Source: Caulobacter sp. 73W
Lineage (GTDB): Bacteria; Pseudomonadota; Alphaproteobacteria; Caulobacterales; Caulobacteraceae
Direction: 5' to 3'
NCBI RefSeq assembly: GCF_041021955.1
Contig: NZ_CP158375.1
Location: 2,232,001 to 2,296,000, forward strand
Length of the DNA stretch: 64,000 nt
In this document: positions 53,243-62,283 of the stretch, one piece after another
Layout: every line of letters begins with the position of its first letter
How positions within the stretch are numbered: position 1 is the first letter of the stretch
The notes under the pieces: generated by a model
Told to the model about the DNA's origin: nothing
Database searches by the model: none
Seen by the model: only the letters and a program-made list of their open reading frames with translations
Made by a program: the position numbers and the translations under genes

Positions 53243-53521
53243 ATGCTCAAGACCGTTCTCGCCGCCGCCGCTTTCAGCGCGCTCATCGTCGCCGCCAGCG
53301 CCAGCCAGGCCGAAGTGGCCGTCAAGTTTAGCGACCTGGACCTGTCCAAGGCTTCGGGCGCCGCCAAGCTGGAACAGCGCATCAATCGCGCCGGCCGCGC
53401 CCTGTGCGCCCAAGACCGCGGCTCCTGGGGCCGTCAGGCCGACTGCCGCGTCGCGGTGCGCCAGGAATTTCAGACCAAGTTCGCGGCGATCCGCCCGACG
53501 TCGCAGTTCGCGGCGCGCTGA
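53243..53521 (+). CDS. UrcA family protein, copy 2
   Basis: 92 residues from ATG 53243, after GGAGAG; a TTG two codons upstream is less likely. Signal peptide (VLAAAAFSALIVAASASQA), then VKFSDLDLSKASGAAKLEQRINRAGRALC and two cysteines (ALCAQ, ADCRVA) at the same places as in copy 1. Clearly a tandem duplicate with diverged C-terminus (both end in FAAR or LAAR). Each copy has its own terminator, so they are separate units with similar regulation. Confidence 0.88.
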   Translation: MLKTVLAAAAFSALIVAASASQAEVAVKFSDLDLSKASGAAKLEQRINRAGRALCAQDRGSWGRQADCRVAVRQEFQTKFAAIRPTSQFAAR

Positions 53522-53546
53522 TCCGCTCACATCGCTGACATCGATG

Positions 53547-53574
53547 GGCCGCTCCGTTTCGGGGCGGCCTTTCG
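53547..53574 (+). terminator. Probable terminator after UrcA copy 2
   Basis: GGCCGCTCC and GGGGCGGCC form a 9-base stem with one mismatch around GTTTC, followed by TTTCG. Confidence 0.6.
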
Positions 53575-53578
53575 TTAG

Positions 53579-54220
53579 CTACTGGCTGGCCCAGAGGATG
53601 CGGGCGATCCAGGCGATGTCGCGCCGGTCCAGGGTGCGGCCTTCATATTCGGGATTGAGCGAGGCCAGCTCGATCCGGCCGGCGGTGATCCGGACCAGCT
53701 CCTTGGCCATCACCTCGCCCTCGACGGTCTTGACCACCACGCGATCGCCGCGCCGCGCCTCGGTGGCGGGCGAGACCACGATGCGGTCGCCGTCGCGATA
53801 GACCGGGGACATGGAGTCGCCGGCGATCTCCAGGGCGTAGACCCCGTCCTCAGCGGCCCCGGGAAAATCCACCTCGTCCCAGCCCTGGCCGACCGGAAAG
53901 CCGGCGTCGTCGAAGAAGCCGTCCGAGCCCGCCTGGGCGAAGCCGATCAGCGGCACGCCGCGCTGGGCGAGGGGGCGGCCTCCTTCGGACAAGGCGGCGA
54001 ACTCGCCGAGGCTGACGCCGGTGGCGTCCAAAACCTTGGCGAGGCTTTCGGTGGAGGGCCAGCGGGGGCGGGAGTCCGCCTCGCCGCCGAAGCGCTTGGA
54101 GCGGTTGAAGCTGGTGGGGTCGAGCCCGGCCAGCTTGGCCAGGGCCGACGGCGTCATGTCGAAACGCGCCGCGAGGGCGTCGATCGCCGACCAGATCTGG
54201 GAGTGAGAGAGCGGCGGCAT
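53579..54220 (-). CDS. S24-family (LexA/CI-like) transcriptional regulator
   Basis: 213 residues from the ATG at 54218-54220. The N-terminal 70 residues look like a helix-turn-helix (MTPSALAKLAGLDPTSFNRSKRF). After a linker comes the S24 peptidase-like domain with GDSMSPVYRDGD (nucleophile Ser) and KTVEGEVMAKEL (general-base Lys), so self-cleavage is possible. The frame stays open into the upstream membrane-protein remnant (to 54598), but an AT-rich promoter-like stretch at 54260-54300 separates the two and I treat them as distinct. Targets unknown. Confidence 0.82.
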   Translation of the reverse strand: MPPLSHSQIWSAIDALAARFDMTPSALAKLAGLDPTSFNRSKRFGGEADSRPRWPSTESLAKVLDATGVSLGEFAALSEGGRPLAQRGVPLIGFAQAGSDGFFDDAGFPVGQGWDEVDFPGAAEDGVYALEIAGDSMSPVYRDGDRIVVSPATEARRGDRVVVKTVEGEVMAKELVRITAGRIELASLNPEYEGRTLDRRDIAWIARILWASQ

Positions 54221-54259
54221 GGCCCTGCGGCCCGTATCCTTGCGGCGAGGAACAAGGAG

Positions 54260-54300
54260 AATAGGCCGAAATTGTAGGAATGTAAACCTAAAATAGGCCG
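54260..54300 (-). promoter_or_regulatory. AT-rich promoter/operator candidate of the S24 regulator
   Basis: Direct repeats AATAGGCCG at 54260-54268 and 54292-54300 flank an inverted repeat TAGG-N8-CCTA (54275-54278 with 54287-54290). The stretch is much AT-richer than its surroundings and sits 40-80 bases before the regulator start. Confidence 0.4.
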
Positions 54301-54696
54301 TCATTCCCGGCGCCGCCAGACGCTGACCGCCAGTGCGCCGACCGTCCCCAAGCCCGCCAAGGCCGGTGACCTGCAGGTACGCGCGCGGGTCGCCGGCCGC
54401 CCCGTAGATCCACGCCAGGTGCGCCGCCACCGCGATCGCCTGGAAGCCCGCCGCGACGGCTGGCCAGTCGAGGGGCGACTTCCAGATCATGGACAGCAGG
54501 CAGGCCAGCACCGCCATGTCGATCAGCAACAGGGCGCGCGGCGCGGCGATGCTGTCGGCGACGGCCTGGGTCAGCAAGGTGGCTGTCCAGGCGAGCATGA
54601 ACAGCGCCGTCGCGGCGCGCTCCGCCGGCCGCCCAGGCGCACGGCTCCGACCGCCGCCCCCAGCAGGAGGGCGGCGAAGACGATCATGGGGATCAT
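54301..54696 (-). pseudogene. Small membrane-protein gene with two compensating frameshifts
   Basis: The minus strand from ATG 54694-54696 reads MIPMIVFAALLLGAAVGAV, a clear helix, then loses frame near 54631. A second frame carries hydrophobic sequence (MLAWTATLLTQAVADS, LLLIDMAVLACLLSMIW, GFQAIAVAAHLAWIYG). Near 54345 the first frame resumes with GTVGALAVSVWRRRE and a stop at 54301. Joined, these make one protein of about 132 residues with four helices. Either the gene has decayed or the sequence has two indel errors in GC-rich runs. It follows the 54704-55084 gene closely. Family unknown. Confidence 0.5.
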
Positions 54697-54703
54697 GATG
54701 TTG

Positions 54704-55084
54704 CTAGTCGGCGGCGGCGCGACGCGGCTTGATCGGCACGCCGAAGGCCGAGGTCGGTAGCGACAGGCGGGCGCCCAACGCCTCCCGCGCCGCGTGCGCC
54801 CCGACGATGTCGCCCCGTGCGCCGGCCAGGCTGGTCAGGGCTTGGCTGAACAGGGCGGGAGCCTGGAGCTCCTGGCTCGCGGCCCCGCCGACCCCCAGGC
54901 TGGCTTCGGCCAGGGTTTCCATCAGGCGCGAAGCCTCGGCCAAGGCGATATCGATGGCCATCTCCGCCGCGAGCAGGCGTCTGGCGACCTGAGCGGCGAT
55001 CTGCGGTTTGTCCAAGCCGGCCTCCGGGAATTCACGGGGTTGCAGCCGAACTTCGCCGCGTGCGGCGGTGGATATCAACGGCAT
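54704..55084 (-). CDS. Hypothetical protein
   Basis: 126 residues, soluble, Ala-rich and helical. KPQIAAQVARRLLAAEMAIDIALAEASRLMETLAEASLG (about residues 26-64) looks like one long amphipathic helix pair. No signal peptide, motif or family is recognised. It ends 7 bases before the start of the broken membrane-protein gene, so the two were probably cotranscribed. It is divergent from the MerR-type gene. Confidence 0.55.
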   Translation of the reverse strand: MPLISTAARGEVRLQPREFPEAGLDKPQIAAQVARRLLAAEMAIDIALAEASRLMETLAEASLGVGGAASQELQAPALFSQALTSLAGARGDIVGAHAAREALGARLSLPTSAFGVPIKPRRAAAD

Positions 55085-55113
55085 GCGGAGCCCATTCGAA
55101 GGCAGCGCTTGCG

Positions 55114-55129
55114 TTGACGCTAACGTAAA
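55114..55129. promoter_or_regulatory. MerR-type operator candidate
   Basis: TTGACG-CTAA-CGTAAA is an imperfect inverted repeat (ideal TTTACG-N4-CGTAAA, one mismatch) located 57 bases before the MerR-type gene start, between divergent genes. Such palindromes are typical operators for MerR regulators of acyl-CoA catabolism. Confidence 0.4.
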
Positions 55130-55185
55130 GGGAATATAAGTTTCTCGAACAACAAGACCGCAAAGGTCGAGACAGGGAACGTCTG

Positions 55186-55668
55186 ATGCTTGCCGAGCTG
55201 CGTCGTCCGGAGCGGACCTTCACGATCCGCCAGCTGTGCCAGGAATTCAAAGTCACCCCGCGCGCCCTGCGCTTCTACGAGGACAAGGGCCTGCTGGCCC
55301 CGTCGCGCGACGGGATGAACCGGGTCTACTCGTACAAGGACCGCGCCCGCCTGCAGCTGATCCTGCGGGGCAAGCGCGTGGGCCTGCCCCTGGCTGAGAT
55401 CCGCGACATCCTCGAACTCTACGGCGCCGAGGACGGCCCCGTGATGCAGAGCGCCCATTCGCTCAAGCGCTTCCGCCAGCGCATCGTCGAGATGGAGCTG
55501 CAGCGCGAGGACCTCGACCAGGCCATCATCGAGCTGAAGGGCGCCTGCGAGCGCATTGAAAAACAGCTGGCCGAAGTTCGTCCGGATCTGCTTCCGCGGG
55601 CCGAGGATTACGACCAGATGCTGCGCGCCCGCCTCGACGGCCACTCCTATCCCCTTTCGGCCAAGTAG
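55186..55668 (+). CDS. MerR-family transcriptional regulator
   Basis: 160 residues. The N-terminal winged helix-turn-helix is FTIRQLCQEFKVTPRALRFYEDKGLLAPSRDGMNRVYSYKDRARLQLILRGKRVGLPL across residues 12-69, and a long coiled-coil dimer helix follows (about 90-140). It has no metal-binding cysteines at the C-terminus, which points to a metabolite rather than a metal signal. Its position just before acyl-CoA dehydrogenase genes suggests it controls the beta-oxidation operon, as LiuR/PsrA-like regulators do. Confidence 0.85.
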   Translation: MLAELRRPERTFTIRQLCQEFKVTPRALRFYEDKGLLAPSRDGMNRVYSYKDRARLQLILRGKRVGLPLAEIRDILELYGAEDGPVMQSAHSLKRFRQRIVEMELQREDLDQAIIELKGACERIEKQLAEVRPDLLPRAEDYDQMLRARLDGHSYPLSAK

Positions 55669-55700
55669 CCGCTTTTTCGCCTGCCTAGTTCGGAGCTCCC

Positions 55701-57491
55701 ATGGCTTACCAACCGCCCGTCCGTGATCACGCCTTCCTGCTGCGGGACGTGCTGAAGATTGACCAGTACGCCGACCTGCCGGCCTTCGCCGACGCCTCGA
55801 TCGACGTGGTGGACCAGATCATCGAAGAGGCCGGCCGCTTCACCGGCGAGGTGCTCGCGCCCCTGAACAGCGTCGGCGACAAGCAGGGCTGCGTCTGGAA
55901 TGCGGACAATACGGTCAAGACGCCGGACGGCTTCAAGGAAGCCTACAAGCAGCTGTGCGAAGGCGGCTGGACCGCTATCGGCTCCGACCCCAACTACGGC
56001 GGCCAGGGCCTGCCGCATGTGGTCAACCTGTCGTTCTCGGAAATGAGCAGCTCGGCCAACATGGCCTTCTCCATGTATCCGGGCCTGGCGCATGGCGCCT
56101 ATTCGGCGATCCACTACGGCGGCTCGGACGCGCAGAAGGAGCTCTATCTGCCCAAGATGGTGTCCGGCGAATGGACCGGCACCATGAACCTGACCGAGCC
56201 GCACTGCGGCACGGACCTGGGCCTGCTGCGCACCAAGGCGGTCCCTCAGGCCGACGGCAGCTATCGCATCACCGGCCAGAAGATCTGGATCTCGGCCGGC
56301 GAGCACGACATGGCCGAAAACATCGTCCACCTGGTCATCGCCCGCATCGAGGGCGCGCCGGCCGGGGTGAAGGGCATCAGCCTGTTCGTGGTGCCGAAGT
56401 TCCTGCCGAACGCCGACGGCTCGGTCGGCGCCCGCAACGAGGGCGTCAAGTGCGTCGGCCTCGAAGAGAAGATGGGCATCCACGGCAACGCCACCTGCGT
56501 CATGCAGTACGAGGACGCTCAAGGCTGGCTGATCGGCGAAGAGAACAGCGGCCTGAAGCTGATGTTCGTGATGATGAACGAGGCCCGCCTCGGGGTCGGC
56601 CTGCAGGGCGTTGCCCAGGCGGAAGCCGCCTATCAGGCCGCCGTCAGCTTCGCCAAGGACCGTTTGCAGGGCCGCTCCCTGACCGGGCCGAAGAACCCGG
56701 ACGGCCCGGCCGATCCGATCATCGTCCACCCCGACGTGCGCCGCATGCTGCTGGACAGCAAGGCGGTGATCGAGGGCGGCCGCGCCTTCCTGTTCTGGAC
56801 CGCCCTGCAGGGCGATCTGGCCCACGCCCACCCGGACGAGGCCGTTCGCCAAAAGGCCAACGACTACATGGGCCTGATGACGCCGGTGCTGAAAGGCTAC
56901 CTGACGGACAAGGGGTTCAAGATCTGCTCGGACGCCATGCAGGTGCACGGCGGCTCGGGCTTCACCGAGCATTTCCCGGCGAGCCAGTACCTGCGCGACT
57001 GCCGCATCGCCCTGATCTACGAGGGGACCAACGGCATCCAGGCCCTGGACCTGGTGGGCCGCAAGCTGGCGGCCAACGGCGGCCGCGCGGTGATGAGCTT
57101 CTTCGCCGAGGTCGATCAGTTCGTGGGCGAGAACGGAGACAGCGCCGAACTGAAGCCGTTCATCGACGGCCTGGCCTCGGCCAAGGCGCAACTGCAGGAC
57201 GCCACCCTGTGGCTGATGCAGAACGGCCTGCAGAACCCCGACAACGCCGGCGCGGCGTCGACCGACTACATGCACCTCTTCGGCCTGACGGGCCTGGCCT
57301 ACATGTGGGCGCTGATGGCCAAGGCCTCGCTGGCCAAGATCGCCGAAGGCTCCACCGACCCGCTCTACGCGACCAAGCTGACGACCGGCCAATATTTCAT
57401 CGAACGCCTCTTGCCTGACGCGGCGTCGCATCTGGCGAAGTTGAAGACGGGTTCGGCGACGCTGATGTCGCTGCCGGCGGAGGCTTTCTGA
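55701..57491 (+). CDS. Acyl-CoA dehydrogenase, large DmdC/FadE-like type
   Basis: 596 residues, longer than common acyl-CoA dehydrogenases. FAD-dependent alpha,beta-dehydrogenation of acyl-CoA. MNLTEPHCGTDLGLLRTKA and KIWISAGEHDMAENI match the flavin site; LEEKMGIHGNATCVM and QVHGGSGFTEHFPASQYLRDCRIALIYEGTNGIQALDLVGRK in sequence carry the catalytic Glu region. The 120-residue C-terminal extension is typical of the DmdC-like group, which includes enzymes for methylmercaptopropionyl-CoA and for fatty acyl-CoA. The operon context favours fatty acids. Confidence 0.92.
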   Translation: MAYQPPVRDHAFLLRDVLKIDQYADLPAFADASIDVVDQIIEEAGRFTGEVLAPLNSVGDKQGCVWNADNTVKTPDGFKEAYKQLCEGGWTAIGSDPNYGGQGLPHVVNLSFSEMSSSANMAFSMYPGLAHGAYSAIHYGGSDAQKELYLPKMVSGEWTGTMNLTEPHCGTDLGLLRTKAVPQADGSYRITGQKIWISAGEHDMAENIVHLVIARIEGAPAGVKGISLFVVPKFLPNADGSVGARNEGVKCVGLEEKMGIHGNATCVMQYEDAQGWLIGEENSGLKLMFVMMNEARLGVGLQGVAQAEAAYQAAVSFAKDRLQGRSLTGPKNPDGPADPIIVHPDVRRMLLDSKAVIEGGRAFLFWTALQGDLAHAHPDEAVRQKANDYMGLMTPVLKGYLTDKGFKICSDAMQVHGGSGFTEHFPASQYLRDCRIALIYEGTNGIQALDLVGRKLAANGGRAVMSFFAEVDQFVGENGDSAELKPFIDGLASAKAQLQDATLWLMQNGLQNPDNAGAASTDYMHLFGLTGLAYMWALMAKASLAKIAEGSTDPLYATKLTTGQYFIERLLPDAASHLAKLKTGSATLMSLPAEAF

Positions 57492-57493
57492 TC

Positions 57494-58657
<1,164 letters not shown>

Positions 58658-58700
58658 CCCACACACACCTGAACTAGTTACGCAGGAAGGAGCCACCCCC

Positions 58701-59906
58701 ATGGCCGACGCTTACATCTTCGACGCCGTGCGCACCCCGCGCGGCAAGGGCAAGAAAGACGGATCGCTCCACGAGATCACCGCCCTGTCCCTGGCGACCC
58801 AGGTCCTCGAGAACCTGCGCGACCGCAACAACCTCGACACCTCCAAGGTGGATGACGTGGTGCTCGGCTGCGTCGCCCCAGTGGGCGAGCAGGGCTCCGA
58901 CATCGCCCGTACCGCCGTCCTGACCGCCGACTACGCCGAGACCACGGCTGGCGTGCAGATCAACCGCTTCTGCGCCTCGGGCCTGGAGGCGGTGAACATG
59001 GCCGCCGCCAAGGTCATGTCGGGCGAAGCCGATCTCGCCATCGGCGGCGGCGTCGAGAGCATGAGCCGCGTGCCCATGGGCAGCGACGGCGGCGCCTGGC
59101 CGACCGACCCGTCCAGCGCCTTCAAGACCTATTTCGCGCCGCAGGGGATCAGCGCCGACCTGATCGCGACCCTCTACGGCTTCAGCCGAGACGACGTGGA
59201 CGCCTATTCGGTGGAGAGCCAGAAGCGCGCCGCCAAGGCCTGGGCCGAGAAGCGGTTCGACAAGTCGGTGATCAAGGTGAAGGACCAACTGGGCCTGACC
59301 ATCCTGGATCACGACGAGCACATGCGCCCGGACACCTCGATGCAGAGCCTGGCCTCGCTGAACGCCTCCTTCCAGGGCATCGGCGACATGGCGTTCGACG
59401 CGGTCGTCACCCAGCGCTATCCGCAGGTGGAGCGCGTCAACCACGTGCACCACGCGGGCAACAGCTCGGGCATCGTCGACGGCGCCGCCGGCGTGCTGAT
59501 CGGCACCAAGGAAATGGGCGACGCGCTGGGCCTAAAGGCCCGCGCCCGCATCAAGGGCATGGCCTCCATCGGCTCCGAGCCCTCGATCATGCTGACCGGC
59601 CCGTCCTTCGTGACCGAGAAGCTGCTTAAGAAGCTCGGCATGAACGTCGCCGACATCGACCTCTATGAGCTGAACGAGGCCTTCGCGGCGGTGGTCCTGC
59701 GCATGATGCAGGCGCTGGATATCCCGCACGAGAAGATGAACGTGAACGGCGGCGCCATCGCCATGGGCCACCCCCTGGGCGCCACGGGCGCGATGATCCT
59801 GGGCACGGTGCTGGACGAGCTGGAGCGGACCGACAAGGAGACCGCCCTGGTCACCCTGTGCGTCGGCGCCGGCATGGGCACCGCCACCGTCATCGAACGC
59901 GTCTGA
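58701..59906 (+). CDS. Acetyl-CoA acyltransferase (thiolase)
   Basis: 401 residues. Thiolase active sites: [13 protein letters not shown] with nucleophile Cys91, the His in [17 protein letters not shown], and the second Cys in TLCVGAGMG. In beta-oxidation it cleaves 3-ketoacyl-CoA with CoA to acetyl-CoA. AGGAAGGAG precedes the ATG. It lies 43 bases after the second dehydrogenase and is followed by the FadB-like gene. Confidence 0.95.
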   Translation: MADAYIFDAVRTPRGKGKKDGSLHEITALSLATQVLENLRDRNNLDTSKVDDVVLGCVAPVGEQGSDIARTAVLTADYAETTAGVQINRFCASGLEAVNMAAAKVMSGEADLAIGGGVESMSRVPMGSDGGAWPTDPSSAFKTYFAPQGISADLIATLYGFSRDDVDAYSVESQKRAAKAWAEKRFDKSVIKVKDQLGLTILDHDEHMRPDTSMQSLASLNASFQGIGDMAFDAVVTQRYPQVERVNHVHHAGNSSGIVDGAAGVLIGTKEMGDALGLKARARIKGMASIGSEPSIMLTGPSFVTEKLLKKLGMNVADIDLYELNEAFAAVVLRMMQALDIPHEKMNVNGGAIAMGHPLGATGAMILGTVLDELERTDKETALVTLCVGAGMGTATVIERV

Positions 59907-59931
59907 ACCTCGATTTCAAGGAACTAGAGTG

Positions 59932-62112
59932 ATGGAAAACTTCAAGATCGAGGTTGATGGCGACGGCGTGGCCCTGGTCACCTTCGACGTGCCCGGCCGC
60001 ACCATGAACACCCTCACCGCCTCCGTGATCAAGGAGATCGGCGAGGTCGTCGAACGCATCAAGACCGACGCGGCCATCAAGGGCGCCGTGATCACCTCGG
60101 GCAAGGCCAGCGGCTTCTGCGCCGGCGCGGACCTGGGCGAACTGGGCGGCTCGGGCGGCCTGGGCGGCGGCGACCTGCAACAGGCCTTCGACGCCGGCTT
60201 CGCCCTGAACAAGGCGTTCCGCGCCCTAGAGACCTGCGGCAAGCCGGTGGCGGCGGCGATCAACGGCCTGGCCCTCGGCGGCGGCCTGGAGATCACCCTG
60301 GCCTGCCACTACCGCGTGGTCGGCGACAATCCGAAGACCCAGCTGGGCCTGCCGGAATCCAAGGTCGGCCTGCTGCCAGGCGCCGGCGGCACCCAGCGTC
60401 TGCCGCGCCTGATGGGGGTGATGCAGGCCGCGCCGTACCTGCTGGAAGGCAAGTCGATGAAGCCGCAGGAGGCTCTGGCCTTCAAGGTGGTGCACGAGGT
60501 CGTCGCCCCGGGCTCGGAAGTCGAGGCGGCCAAGACCTGGGTGAAGACCAAGGGCGACCCGGTCGCCCCGTGGGACAAGAAGGACTTTAAGCTGCCCGGC
60601 GGCGGCCCCTACACCCCCGGCGGCAGCCAGGTGTTCGTCATGGGCAACGCCATGCTGCGCAAGCAGTCCTACGGCAACTATCCCGCTCAGCTGAACATCA
60701 TGAAGGCGGTCTATGAAGGCCTGCAGGTGCCGATCGACGCGGCCCTGCGCATCGAGACCCGCTACTTCCTGAAGACGATCATGTCGCCCCAGGCCAAGGG
60801 CATGATCCGCACGCTGTTCCTGTCGCTTCAGGAGCTGGGCAAGGGTTCGGGCCGTCCCGCCGGCGTGCCGCAGTACGACGTCAAGAAGGTCGCCGTGCTC
60901 GGCGCCGGCATGATGGGCGCGGGCGTGGCCTATGTGCAGGCCATGGCCGGCATCGAGACCGTGCTGATCGACCAGACCCAGGAAGCCGCCGACAAGGGCA
61001 AGAGCTACGCCGAGGGTCTGGTGAAGAAGGGCGTCTCGCGCGGCAAGCTGACCCAGGAAAAGGGCGACGCCATCCTCGCCCTGATCCACCCGACCGCCGA
61101 CTACGCCCAGGTGAAGGGCGCCGACCTCGTCATCGAGGCGGTGTTCGAGAACCGCGAGGTGAAGGCCGAGGTCACCAAGAAGGCCGAGACCGAACTGGCC
61201 GACACCGCCGTCTTCGGCTCCAACACCTCGACCCTGCCGATCACCGGCCTGGCCGAGGCCTCGGCGCGCCCGGCCAACTTCATCGGCATCCACTTCTTCT
61301 CGCCGGTCGACAAAATGGGCCTGGTCGAGATCATCATGGGTGGCAAGACCAGCCAGGAGACCCTGGCCAAGTCGATCGACTACGTCCTGAAGATCCGCAA
61401 GACGCCGATCGTCGTGAACGACAGCCGTGGTTTCTACACCTCGCGCTGCTTCGGCACGTTCGTGCAGGAGGGCCTTGAGATGCTGGCCGAGGGCATCGCC
61501 CCGACCATTATCGACAATGTCGGCCGCGCCACGGGCATGCCCCGCGGTCCGCTGGAGATGAACGACGACGTCGCCCTGGACCTGTCCTACAAGATCGCCC
61601 AGCAGACCAAGAAGGACCTCGGCGACAAGTACGAGGACCGTCCGTTCACGCCGATCATCGAGAAGATGGTCGCCGAGCTCGGCCGCTACGGCCGCAAGAA
61701 CGGCAAGGGCTTCTACGACTATCCGGAAAGCGGCCCCAAGACCCTGTGGAAAGGCCTGTCCGACGTCGCCCCGGTGAAGACCGCCGAGGCCGACAAGACC
61801 CTGATCGAGGAGATCCGAACGCGGCTTCTCTATCGCCAGGCGGTCGAGGCGGCGCGCTGCTTCGAAGAGGGCGTCGTGGTCGACCCGCGCGAGGCCGATG
61901 TCGGCGCCATCCTGGGCTGGGGCTTCGCGCCCTGGACCGGCGGCCCGATCAGCCTGATCGACGGCGTGGGCGCGGCGAAGTTCGTCGAGACCTGCGACCA
62001 GTTGGCGCAGAAGTACGGCTCGCGCTTCAGCCCGCCGCAGCTCCTACGGGACATGGCGGCCAAGGGCGAGACCTTCTACGGCCGCTTTGCCGGCGCCCAG
62101 AAAGCCGCCTGA
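59932..62112 (+). CDS. Bifunctional enoyl-CoA hydratase/3-hydroxyacyl-CoA dehydrogenase (FadB/FadJ-like)
   Basis: 726 residues. The crotonase domain (1 to about 200) has SGFCAGADLGELGG (oxyanion hole) and the catalytic Glu pair in INGLALGGGLE and GLPESKVGLLPGAGGTQRL. The dehydrogenase domain (about 320-720) starts KVAVLGAGMMGAGVAYVQA (NAD site) and has IGIHFFSPVDKMGLVEII with the catalytic His. Hydrates enoyl-CoA and oxidises 3-hydroxyacyl-CoA. With the upstream dehydrogenases and thiolase it completes a beta-oxidation cycle. ATG 59932 is preferred over the adjacent GTG at 59929. Confidence 0.95.
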   Translation: MENFKIEVDGDGVALVTFDVPGRTMNTLTASVIKEIGEVVERIKTDAAIKGAVITSGKASGFCAGADLGELGGSGGLGGGDLQQAFDAGFALNKAFRALETCGKPVAAAINGLALGGGLEITLACHYRVVGDNPKTQLGLPESKVGLLPGAGGTQRLPRLMGVMQAAPYLLEGKSMKPQEALAFKVVHEVVAPGSEVEAAKTWVKTKGDPVAPWDKKDFKLPGGGPYTPGGSQVFVMGNAMLRKQSYGNYPAQLNIMKAVYEGLQVPIDAALRIETRYFLKTIMSPQAKGMIRTLFLSLQELGKGSGRPAGVPQYDVKKVAVLGAGMMGAGVAYVQAMAGIETVLIDQTQEAADKGKSYAEGLVKKGVSRGKLTQEKGDAILALIHPTADYAQVKGADLVIEAVFENREVKAEVTKKAETELADTAVFGSNTSTLPITGLAEASARPANFIGIHFFSPVDKMGLVEIIMGGKTSQETLAKSIDYVLKIRKTPIVVNDSRGFYTSRCFGTFVQEGLEMLAEGIAPTIIDNVGRATGMPRGPLEMNDDVALDLSYKIAQQTKKDLGDKYEDRPFTPIIEKMVAELGRYGRKNGKGFYDYPESGPKTLWKGLSDVAPVKTAEADKTLIEEIRTRLLYRQAVEAARCFEEGVVVDPREADVGAILGWGFAPWTGGPISLIDGVGAAKFVETCDQLAQKYGSRFSPPQLLRDMAAKGETFYGRFAGAQKAA

Positions 62113-62140
62113 TACCAGGGACTTTGACGATGACATCAAG

Positions 62141-62168
62141 GGTCGGCCCCACGGGCCGGCCCTTTTTG
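62141..62168 (+). terminator. Rho-independent terminator after the beta-oxidation operon
   Basis: GGGTCGGCCC and GGGCCGGCCC form a 10-base stem with one imperfect pair, followed by TTTTT. Confidence 0.78.
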
Positions 62169-62283
62169 CTTTCCGGCTTCGCGCGTCGGGTGGGGCGGGG
62201 TTGGGAAGCCGTGCCGGGCGGTAGAGCTTCACGAAGCCTTAGCGACGATTTGAGACCCTTCGCCCTTCACGGAAGATCAGGGC

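Noticed and set aside
53579..54598. A 339-residue fusion of membrane segment and S24 regulator
   Set aside because: The joining part is not hydrophobic or domain-like, a promoter-like AT-rich block lies between, and the membrane part fits better with a resumed first frame ending at 54301.
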